Shown: in pieces, positions 6,087-11,304 of the stretch
Numbering within the stretch: position 1 is the first letter of the stretch
Layout: the number at the start of each line of letters is the position of its first letter
Assembly: GCA_007126675.1 (NCBI GenBank)
Contig: SLAU01000345.1
Location: 1 to 11,304, forward strand
Length of the DNA: 11,304 nt
Reading direction: 5' to 3'
Source of the DNA: Balneolaceae bacterium
Lineage (GTDB): Bacteria > Bacteroidota > Rhodothermia > Balneolales > Balneolaceae
Translations under genes and position numbers: made by a program
Notes under the pieces: model-generated
What the model was told of the DNA's origin: nothing
The model's database searches: none
The model's input: only the letters and a program-made list of their open reading frames with translations

Positions 6087-6412
6087 CAATACATCACACC
6101 GGACAATACGGATGGCTTATTTATCAACTGTAGTCCGGAATGTACCGCCCACGTTTTAGTTATCATCGTTGGCTGTAAGTGCCATATACATTGCCGTCTG
6201 TACCCTCTCCAAGAGCATTCCATTTTCCATCATCCGTATTATACTTTTGATTGAAGTATTCCGCTATAGCCTTCAGGATTTTGAAAGTGACCGTCATCAT
6301 CAATAAAATCTGCAACAGACCGGTCCGGTGGGTTCTGGGATACTGCAGAGAGTGAGTGTAATAAAAGGAAAAGAATACCTGAAAGAGCAATGGTAATAGT
6401 TCTGAATTTCAT
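6087..6412 (-). pseudogene. Frame-broken remnant of a secreted WxALGxGTDG-type repeat protein
   Basis: Read leftward from ATG at 6412, an intact signal peptide (ITIALSGILFLLLHSLSAVS) leads into QNPPDRSVADFIDDDGHFQN and PEGYSG, then stops at 6239. The reading continues in a second frame as TDDGKWNALGEGTDGNVY (about 6237-6184), and in a third frame as ALTANDDN, stop, NVGGTFRTTVDK, stop, AIRIVRCDV (6182-6090). Joined, this reads like one unit of the exported beta-propeller-like repeat W.ALG.GTDG.VYAL...YVGG.F.TAG...IA.WD seen in proteins of this bacterial group. Two frame changes, at least two in-frame stops and an apparent internal deletion after the N-terminus mark it as dead. There is no Shine-Dalgarno at the ATG. 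The family assignment rests on pattern recognition only. Confidence 0.6.
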
Positions 6413-6723
6413 TTCGGGGGTATAGCTTGATTATTATTGAGTTTTAAATGAGCCAACATGTACATTAAGCAGTCAATTATTTTGAAAAGATATCTGCCTA
6501 ATTAGATGATATTTAAACTGTTTTATAAGGTTTTTATGAGCTTACTGTTAGATGCCGCAACACGCAATACTTACTTTTAGGTATTTTGTGAACCGGCTGA
6601 AACAGTCAATTTTCAAAAAAAAGACACTCAAAACTCTGAATAGCAGTAATTTATGGCACTTTATACTCTGCTTGACGCCACCTTTCTTATTAATCTTTAA
6701 TATCCGGATTTGCATAAAACTGT
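6413..6723. other. Intergenic stretch with no supported feature
   Basis: This A/T-rich segment lies between the remnant gene and the dispersed repeat at 6724. Short open frames occur (for example 6548-6739, minus) but show no start signal or protein-like composition. A TTGACT on the minus strand near 6470 could be a -35 element for the remnant gene, but no convincing -10 follows at the right distance. Confidence 0.5.
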
Positions 6724-6802
6724 GATATCCACTCGCCACGGCGCCTGCCTGGCGTGTCTAACAAGTAATTGAATATGGTGACTTAGCGTAACGGCAGATA
6801 GG
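6724..6802. repeat. Dispersed intergenic repeat, copy B
   Basis: Partner of 3297-3374, about 70 percent alike by eye with a few indels. It lies immediately outside the heptamer array at the 3' end of the flavoprotein gene, in the same relative order as copy A: repeat, heptamers, gene end. Confidence 0.5.
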
Positions 6803-6815
6803 TTATGCTGCATTT

Positions 6816-6854
6816 AAAAGCTGTCGGCTGATAGCTGATAGCCATCAGCTACCT
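6816..6854 (-). terminator. Heptamer-repeat hairpins at the end of the flavoprotein gene (weak terminator)
   Basis: Five 7-nt units run from 6820 to 6854: GCTGTCG, GCTGATA, GCTGATA, GCCATCA, GCTACCT. The last overlaps the stop codon at 6849-6851. Read leftward, a 7-bp stem with one wobble (6819-6825 with 6830-6836) is followed by four T residues, a weak intrinsic terminator. A second 7-bp stem (6833-6839 with 6844-6850) uses part of the same DNA, so the two cannot form together, as in an antiterminator pair. The alternative may simply be a by-product of the repeats. Confidence 0.5.
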
Positions 6855-8084
6855 CCCCGCTACTGCCTTAGCCGCAAGCCAGCTGTTGGTCCATGCAGCC
6901 TGGAAATTAAATCCGCCGGTAATTCCGTCAATATTCAACACTTCACCTGAAAAGTATAAGCCGGGTACTATTTTGCTTTCCATAGTGTCGGGATTTATTT
7001 CGTTCAGCGGTATTCCGCCGCATGTTACAAACTCTTCCTTATATGTGGTTTTGCCTTGTATATCATACCTTGCGTGCACCAATACCTGCACCAGGTTATG
7101 GATATTTTTATTAGAAATTTCAGCCCAGCGTTTGGCGGTGTCAACATCAGCAAGCTGAAGAAACTTTTCCCAAAGCCGGGACGGAAATGGAAACTGATCC
7201 TGTTTGGTTACCAGCTTCTTCAAATTTCTCTCTTTGAGTTCAAATAATTTTTGCCTGACTTCTGATTCTTTAAAAGGGTATAGCCAGTTTACTTTAATTT
7301 TGTAGCGATATTCCCTGTCATGCAATTCCCGCGCTGCCCATGCGGATAGTTTTAAAACTGCCGGGCCGCTCAACCCCCAGTGTGTAATTAGTACAGGTCC
7401 CCGTTCCGTAAATGAAGTGCCTTCGATATGAACCTCAGCATTTTCAACGGAGATACCAGCAAGTTCGCTGAATATTTTATCCCTGAAATTAAATGTAAAA
7501 AGAGAGGGTACCGGTTTAACAATGGAGTGCCCTAATTCCTTTAACCATTCGTATGCACTTTCACGGTTATAGCCGCCGGTTGCCACCAACACTACATCAC
7601 AAAAAATCGGTTCTTTTTTATGAAGATGAAGCTTGAATCCCTGCTGCGAAGGTTCAATTTTATCGACCCGGGTTTTGGTGCGAATTTTTACATTATACTT
7701 TTTAGCTTCTTCTAAAAAGCAGTCCACAATAGTTTGTGAATCGTCTGTAACCGGAAACATGCGTCCGTCACTTTCGGTTTTAAGCTCTACGGAGCGCTCT
7801 TTAAACCACTCTACAGTATCTTTGGCTTGAAATTGTTCAAAACTCCATCGCAGTGTTTTATGACCACGGGGATAGGCTTTTGACAGTGTTTCAGGATCGA
7901 AACAGTGGTGTGTTACATTACAGCGGCCGCCACCTGACACTTTTACTTTCGAAAGTAGATTTGCAGTTTTCTCAAGAATAGTTACATTTAGACTTGGATT
8001 AAGTCTGGCAGCGTTAATAGAAAAATAGAGACCCGCGGCGCCACCTCCAATGACAACCGCAGATCCCTTTTTCTCAACATTCAT
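6849..8084 (-). CDS. BaiN/HI0933-family FAD-dependent oxidoreductase
   Basis: A 411-residue cytoplasmic flavoprotein, of normal length for the family. Residues 10-18 are the dinucleotide-binding loop VIGGGAAG, followed by an acidic ILEK at the end of the second strand. Residues 50-58 hold SGGGRCNVT, the family signature. VVLVATGGYN marks the second nucleotide-contact strand. Near the C-terminus are TCGGIPLNEI, GLYFSGEVLNIDGITGG and FNFQAAW, all typical of this group. HI0933-like proteins (YhiN, RdsA, BaiN) are FAD-dependent reductases of broad or unknown substrate. The bile-acid role of BaiN is not expected to carry over. It lies 57 bases downstream of the FecR-domain gene on the same strand and may be its operon partner, though two hairpins fill that gap and one of them holds the start codon. 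AGG sits directly before the ATG, an unusually short Shine-Dalgarno spacing. Confidence 0.92.
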   Translation of the reverse strand: MNVEKKGSAVVIGGGAAGLYFSINAARLNPSLNVTILEKTANLLSKVKVSGGGRCNVTHHCFDPETLSKAYPRGHKTLRWSFEQFQAKDTVEWFKERSVELKTESDGRMFPVTDDSQTIVDCFLEEAKKYNVKIRTKTRVDKIEPSQQGFKLHLHKKEPIFCDVVLVATGGYNRESAYEWLKELGHSIVKPVPSLFTFNFRDKIFSELAGISVENAEVHIEGTSFTERGPVLITHWGLSGPAVLKLSAWAARELHDREYRYKIKVNWLYPFKESEVRQKLFELKERNLKKLVTKQDQFPFPSRLWEKFLQLADVDTAKRWAEISNKNIHNLVQVLVHARYDIQGKTTYKEEFVTCGGIPLNEINPDTMESKIVPGLYFSGEVLNIDGITGGFNFQAAWTNSWLAAKAVAGR

Positions 8085-8112
8085 CCTGCATAGTTTTTTT
8101 CAGGAATGAATG
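8078..8112 (-). promoter_or_regulatory. Hairpin that enfolds the start codon of the flavoprotein gene
   Basis: On the transcript, CAUUCAUUCCUG (8112-8101) can pair with CAGGAUGAAUG (8088-8078), giving 11 base pairs with one bulged U and a 12-nt loop rich in A. The 3' arm contains both the AGG and the AUG at 8084. If formed, it would hide the ribosome-binding site and start codon. No T-tract follows, so it is not an intrinsic terminator. A role in translational control or coupling is inference. Confidence 0.45.
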
Positions 8113-8131
8113 TGCGCTCAGCATAGCTAAC

Positions 8132-8155
8132 AGCAGGAAGCTTAGTCTTCCTGCT
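8132..8155 (-). other. Hairpin across the stop codon of the FecR-domain gene
   Basis: A perfect 9-bp stem (agcaggaag 8132-8140 with cttcctgct 8147-8155) has a 6-nt loop that holds most of the stop codon (8142-8144). There is no T-tract on the leftward transcript, so it is not a standard terminator. It may stabilise the upstream message or partly separate expression from the flavoprotein gene. Confidence 0.45.
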
Positions 8156-8897
8156 CATCTCCCTCTTGTTCAAATACGCTCACGTCCTCTTCTGTTGTAT
8201 CACCTTGCTCATCTCTGAATTGGAATCTTAATTGTTGTTCGATCAGATCGGCATCCAGTATTCTGTATTCATCTGAAAGGGCTGTCAATTCTTCGACAGA
8301 TAATTCACCTCTTTCAAAATGACCGGTTTCATCAACTTCAACAAACATCCGGTCAACAAGCGTTACTACTTCTCCTGTTGCCTTAGATCGAACTTCCACT
8401 TCTCCCTCCTCTACCCAAATATAACTGTCGGCTGTTACGCCAAACCTTGTTCCTTTAATCGATGCCACTGTATTGTTTGTGACGATCTGGAACTGCGTTT
8501 CTTCATTTCGTACCACATCCATCATAAATCCGCCCATGAGCAATTCAATTGATGTACGGAGATTTATTTTTCTTTCCTGGTCAACATTACTTTTAACAAT
8601 AAGCCGTGATGATGGTGAAACCCGCGTAACACTTTCATCCAGAAACTGAATCAGTGCAAAACCATTCGGATTTGTATCAAGTGTATCGCCCGACACTAAT
8701 GATTGGCCCGTACGTTCTATTTCTGACATTCTTACATTTGTTACTGTAACTGCAGGTACAAAGCGGTTTACATATGCTACCTCTATACCGGCATCTTTAA
8801 AAATCCAGTCTCTTTCATCCGTTGCCAGGAAAAAGACAATTGCAAAAGCCGCCAGTATTGCTGCAAAAATCAATATGTATTTAAAATTCTTGTTCAT
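8142..8897 (-). CDS. Membrane-anchored FecR-domain protein
   Basis: A 251-residue protein with one N-terminal membrane segment (residues 5-25, FKYILIFAAILAAFAIVFFL) and the rest predicted outside the cytoplasm. Residues about 62-190 form a FecR domain: TGQSLVSGDTLDTNPNGFAL, FLDESVTRVSPSSRLIV, then TNNTVASIKGTRFGV and IWVEEGEVEV. The tail (228-251) is strongly acidic. FecR domains sense or scaffold at the envelope in anti-sigma factors and in many stand-alone periplasmic proteins. No anti-sigma N-terminal helix domain or sigma gene is visible here, so the stand-alone type is more likely. I chose the ATG at 8897: GGTGG lies 8 bases upstream and it starts one base after the stop of the preceding gene. 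A TTG at 8930 would add 11 residues but has no ribosome-binding site. Translational coupling with the upstream gene is likely. Confidence 0.85.
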   Translation of the reverse strand: MNKNFKYILIFAAILAAFAIVFFLATDERDWIFKDAGIEVAYVNRFVPAVTVTNVRMSEIERTGQSLVSGDTLDTNPNGFALIQFLDESVTRVSPSSRLIVKSNVDQERKINLRTSIELLMGGFMMDVVRNEETQFQIVTNNTVASIKGTRFGVTADSYIWVEEGEVEVRSKATGEVVTLVDRMFVEVDETGHFERGELSVEELTALSDEYRILDADLIEQQLRFQFRDEQGDTTEEDVSVFEQEGDEQED

Positions 8898-8898
8898 G

Positions 8899-10035
8899 TC
8901 AGCCACCAATAGTTGCTTGTCTTTTATCAATTTTGGACTTCAAATTTCTCAGATATTCTACTGCTTCATGTGCAGTATGTTCAATACCGTTAATATTTAG
9001 GGTGTGAAATTGGACTCCGTCCCGAACTTTTTGCTCAACGGTTTCACGGCCCAAAAAGATAGTAAGCAACTCCATTAATTCGCCTTCTATAGATTTACCG
9101 GTTATAAAAGAAGCAGTATCTGTAGATATTTCTATTTCACTGGTTATTGTAGGGTAATTGCCCCGGACCTGCCAAACATAATAATGGCCTGGATCAATCA
9201 GGTCTCTGTATTCATCAGGTAAGCTGAAATTGTTGCCCTGATAATTTACATCAAGATAAACATAGTTTTCGGGATCATGAATATTATTCTCTGCAAATGG
9301 TGTATTAAAGCGGTTATTAAGCACTTCAACATGATCCACATCTTTATGTTTGCGAACAACTACCAGGCGGTAGGTTAAATCATCTCTTCCGTCCCAACTG
9401 AATACAGGTGTATCGCGTGAAAAATTGATATTCGATAATTTATCATTTGCTTCTTCATCTACTGATATTGTAAGCTTTTCTTTTTGCAAACTGGTTTCAA
9501 AAATGGTGCTATCCGCAGCTATTTTTGTTGTTTCATCAGCATCATCAGTTTTAGCGAGCAGTGAAGCTTCAATGGTATATGTGTGATCATCTAATGCTGC
9601 ACCCTGGTTAATTCGGCTCAAAACGGTTCGGCCATTGCTGCTGAGAACAAAGTCAAATTTTGGTTCACCTTCAATACCCGGAACATTGCCATTGATAATG
9701 TCAAGATCAGAAAAACGAACCGAATCGCCTGCAGCTATTGTAAGAGGTGTGTTTTTGTTTTGTACAGATTTGTATAGTTCTCCATAATGCTCACTAGTCA
9801 CCTGTACTTCTAAAAAGACCTGCCTATCGGAGTCTGCGTTGATATTTTGTATTGAATAAAATATAACAGGACTATTTAAAGTATTACGGGTATTCAGGTT
9901 CAGTAATTTTGCAAGATGTTCCTGCTCGAGATTCTTTTCTATACTGAAAATAATCTCATCACTTTCTGTCTGCACTGAATCTGCATCTGCATACGCAAGA
10001 TTTGCAAGTATCATAAGTGATAGCAGGTGCCACAT
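8899..10035 (-). CDS. Exported protein of unknown function with a fibronectin-like region
   Basis: A 378-residue protein that I do not recognise as a named family. Residues 1-16 are a signal peptide (LLSLMILANLAYA, cleavage before DADS), so it is periplasmic or outer-membrane associated. Residues 60-190 are beta-rich with no motif I can name. Residues 208-311 follow the pattern of an FnIII-like sandwich: TPVFSWDGRDDLTYRLVVVR, then DPGHYYVWQVRG, then a closing TASFITG. Residues 318-370 appear helical. There is no T9SS sorting domain or lipobox. ACAGG about 8 bases upstream supports the ATG at 10035. Its stop (8899-8901) is followed after one base by the ATG of the FecR-domain gene, so the two products probably act together at the envelope. 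A promoter-like -10 lies about 80 bases upstream. Confidence 0.75.
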   Translation of the reverse strand: MWHLLSLMILANLAYADADSVQTESDEIIFSIEKNLEQEHLAKLLNLNTRNTLNSPVIFYSIQNINADSDRQVFLEVQVTSEHYGELYKSVQNKNTPLTIAAGDSVRFSDLDIINGNVPGIEGEPKFDFVLSSNGRTVLSRINQGAALDDHTYTIEASLLAKTDDADETTKIAADSTIFETSLQKEKLTISVDEEANDKLSNINFSRDTPVFSWDGRDDLTYRLVVVRKHKDVDHVEVLNNRFNTPFAENNIHDPENYVYLDVNYQGNNFSLPDEYRDLIDPGHYYVWQVRGNYPTITSEIEISTDTASFITGKSIEGELMELLTIFLGRETVEQKVRDGVQFHTLNINGIEHTAHEAVEYLRNLKSKIDKRQATIGG

Positions 10036-10117
10036 TTGAATAACCTGTTCTGTAAAGTTGTTAGCTATTTAACTGAAAATTTGAATCACGGTAAAGTGAA
10101 ACATCTTGTTGATAGAA

Positions 10118-10146
10118 ATTATATCCATAATAGCCGTATAAAGAAA
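10118..10146 (-). promoter_or_regulatory. Possible promoter of the exported-protein/FecR genes
   Basis: On the minus strand a perfect TATAAT lies at 10123-10118, about 85 bases before the start at 10035. Seventeen bases upstream of it is only TTTCTT, a poor -35 match, so the call rests mainly on the -10 box and its position between genes. The same gap holds a weak A/T hairpin just past the stop of the quinone oxidoreductase gene (10177), which may end that transcript. Confidence 0.3.
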
Positions 10147-10176
10147 TTATTTTTTCTTAATTAGAAACAGTTCATG

Positions 10177-11163
10177 CTACATTCCGGTCAAAATTATTTT
10201 ACCAGCATTTTGATTGTTACCCATTAACTGATGTGCCTCCTCAGCTTGATGCCAATCATATGTTGAGTGAATTACCGGATGTATATCACCGCTTCCAATG
10301 TACTTTGAGACATGGGCCTGAAAGTCAGAAACAAGTCTTATTTTGTATTCTAATGGCCTGTTTCTGAGTGTTGAGCCTTTAATGGTTATTCTTTTTCTGA
10401 GTATAGGAACCAGACTCATATTGTCGATTTTTGTTCCCCCAAGCATTGCAAGATATACTATGCATCCGTCTGTGCTTAACACATCTACATTTTTAAACCA
10501 ATATGGAGCGCCTACGAAGTCGAGGATTAGATTTATTTTATTTTTCCCAAAATTTGATTTTATCCTTTCAGAATAATCTGATTTTTTGTAGTTGATCAGA
10601 AGATCTGCTCCGAGTGATTCACACAATTTCAGCTTTTTATCACTTCCGGCTGTAACTGCAATTTTTGCGTTATATAATTTTTTTGATATCTGAATTGCCG
10701 CAGTTCCAACGCCGCTAGCACCGGCATGTATCAATATTGTCTCATTTTGCTTCAACTCACCAAGCCAGCTGATTGCCTGATAGGCTGTCAGAAACACTTC
10801 GGGGATAGCTGCTGCCTCTTCGAATGAGAGGTTATCGGGAATTGGCATTGCAAGATCTTCGTGAATCACGCAATATTCAGCATAACCTCCTCCGCCAAGC
10901 AGCCCATATACGCGATCACCTTTTTTGAACTTTGATACTTTACTGCCTGCAGAAATCACAGTTCCAGCCATCTCAAGGCCAAGAATGGGAGATTCGCCTT
11001 CGGGCGGCGGATATTTTCCTGCTTTTTGCATAAGGTCAGCACGGTTCAGGGCAGTGGCTTTAATTTTCACAAAAAGTTCTGATTCTCCGTGCTCAGGTGT
11101 TGGATGCTCACCCATTTTCATAACAGGATCAGTTCCTGAATTATCCACGATAAGAGCTTTCAT
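10177..11163 (-). CDS. NAD(P)H quinone oxidoreductase, PIG3-like zinc-free MDR family
   Basis: A 328-residue cytoplasmic enzyme with the normal length and motif order of zinc-free medium-chain dehydrogenases. The N-terminal GroES-like half holds ALNRADLMQKAGKYPPPEGE (38-57), the hallmark of the p53-inducible PIG3-type quinone oxidoreductases, and then GLEMAGTV and KGDRVYGLLGGGGYAEY. The C-terminal Rossmann half holds the NADPH loop HAGASGVGTAAIQ (146-158) and VTAGSDKKL. IKGSTLRNRPLEYK (261-274) is also typical of PIG3-like proteins. The catalytic and structural zinc cysteines of alcohol dehydrogenases are absent, so one- or two-electron quinone reduction with NADPH is the likely reaction. No clear Shine-Dalgarno precedes the ATG at 11163, but the region is A-rich. 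The likely IS30-family end starts only 18 bases upstream, so the native promoter may have been displaced. Confidence 0.92.
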   Translation of the reverse strand: MKALIVDNSGTDPVMKMGEHPTPEHGESELFVKIKATALNRADLMQKAGKYPPPEGESPILGLEMAGTVISAGSKVSKFKKGDRVYGLLGGGGYAEYCVIHEDLAMPIPDNLSFEEAAAIPEVFLTAYQAISWLGELKQNETILIHAGASGVGTAAIQISKKLYNAKIAVTAGSDKKLKLCESLGADLLINYKKSDYSERIKSNFGKNKINLILDFVGAPYWFKNVDVLSTDGCIVYLAMLGGTKIDNMSLVPILRKRITIKGSTLRNRPLEYKIRLVSDFQAHVSKYIGSGDIHPVIHSTYDWHQAEEAHQLMGNNQNAGKIILTGM

Positions 11164-11217
11164 ATTTTCAGTTTTTTAATCTGTCTGAGTTCAAGTAATA
11201 AGTGCAACACGAAAAAT

Positions 11218-11245
11218 AACCCTGAGGGGCGCGCCCCTCAGGGTT
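11218..11245. terminator. Perfect 28-nt palindrome, probable bidirectional terminator
   Basis: The arms aaccctgaggggcg and cgcccctcagggtt are exactly complementary. On the plus strand the stem runs into TTTTCGG, and on the minus strand into TTATTTTTCG, so it could stop transcription both ways. An 8-nt inverted repeat (aacacgaa 11206-11213, ttcgtgtt 11265-11272) encloses it. If it lies inside an IS30-type element, it would shield the transposase gene from transcription entering from outside. Confidence 0.7.
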
Positions 11246-11275
11246 TTCGGCCAAGCGGCTTATATTCGTGTTATC

Positions 11276-11304
11276 ATGCAAAAATACAAACAACTTGACC
11301 TTAA
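11276..11304 (+). CDS. Start of a probable IS30-family transposase (partial)
   Basis: ATG at 11276 opens MQKYKQLDL and runs off the window with codon Asn or Lys (AA-). IS30-family transposases often start with a short basic stretch followed by a (T/D)L(E/N)QRYQI helix, and this fits that opening. Nine residues cannot prove it; the adjacent IS30-like terminal repeat is the main support. Confidence 0.38.

Larger units (their letters stand above)
11182..11304 (+). mobile_element. Probable left end of an IS30-family insertion sequence (partial)
   Basis: Bases 11182-11208 read TGTCTGAGTTCAAGTAATAA then GTGCAAC. This resembles the layout of the IS30 terminal repeat as I recall it (TGT, TTCAA, then GCAACA). 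About 68 bases further in, ATG at 11276 opens a frame on the plus strand that begins like an IS30 transposase. Between them is a perfect 28-nt palindrome. The other end and any target duplication lie outside the window, so the call is based on one end and nine codons. Confidence 0.42.

Noticed and set aside
10140..10165. A/T hairpin AAGAAA-TTTCTT downstream of the quinone oxidoreductase gene.
   Set aside because: Six A/T pairs alone are too weak to call an intrinsic terminator, although the position fits; mentioned only under the promoter entry.
1..11304. Searched by eye for CRISPR arrays, tRNA or rRNA genes, toxin-antitoxin pairs and phage genes.
   Set aside because: The only regular repeats are the coding DUF285 units and the 7-nt arrays; no spacer-like pattern, tRNA arms or recognisable defence or phage proteins were found.

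Overview
The window looks like a chromosomal stretch of a Balneolota (Rhodothermota/Bacteroidota-related) bacterium. The main clue is that two large exported proteins end in a type IX secretion (T9SS) type A sorting domain with the PNPFNPST..I.YQLP signature and a ...KMMLVK C-terminus. A FISUMP-type lipoprotein and A/T-rich leaders often lacking a clear Shine-Dalgarno fit the same group. The taxon is inferred from protein style, not from a marker gene.

Layout. At the left edge (1-479, +) is the C-terminal part of a PIN-PhoH type ATPase. It converges on a block of leftward genes for surface proteins: a BspA-like protein with about 22 DUF285 repeats (702-2969), an LVIVD-type beta-propeller protein (3489-4826), a lipoprotein with a B-repeat-like and a Fib_succ_major domain (4999-5946), and a frame-broken remnant of another secreted repeat protein (6087-6412). 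Next comes a leftward gene trio: an exported protein of unknown function (8899-10035), a membrane-anchored FecR-domain protein one base downstream (8142-8897), and a BaiN/HI0933-type flavoprotein (6849-8084). The last complete gene is a zinc-free quinone oxidoreductase of the PIG3 type (10177-11163). Eighteen bases upstream of its start lies what looks like the left end of an IS30-family element (11182 to beyond the window) with a perfect 28-nt palindrome and the first codons of a likely transposase.

The intergenic DNA is more distinctive than the genes. Three leftward genes end at hairpins made of degenerate 7-nt tandem repeats (GCTATCA/GCTGATA), at least two of which are good intrinsic terminators. 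Two of them lie in a 99-nt segment with 97 identical bases that spans the last 14 codons (stop included) of both T9SS genes, although the rest of the sorting-domain DNA is clearly diverged. Other families are a second heptamer repeat (GAGTATC), three small hairpins with a shared CTCCGCT loop, and a diverged 78-nt dispersed repeat next to two of the heptamer terminators. The BspA gene has a long leader with a strong hairpin.

No defence system, CRISPR array, rRNA or tRNA was seen. The best candidate for something undescribed is the heptamer repeat/terminator module and its apparent exchange between sorting-domain genes. The exported protein/FecR pair is second.
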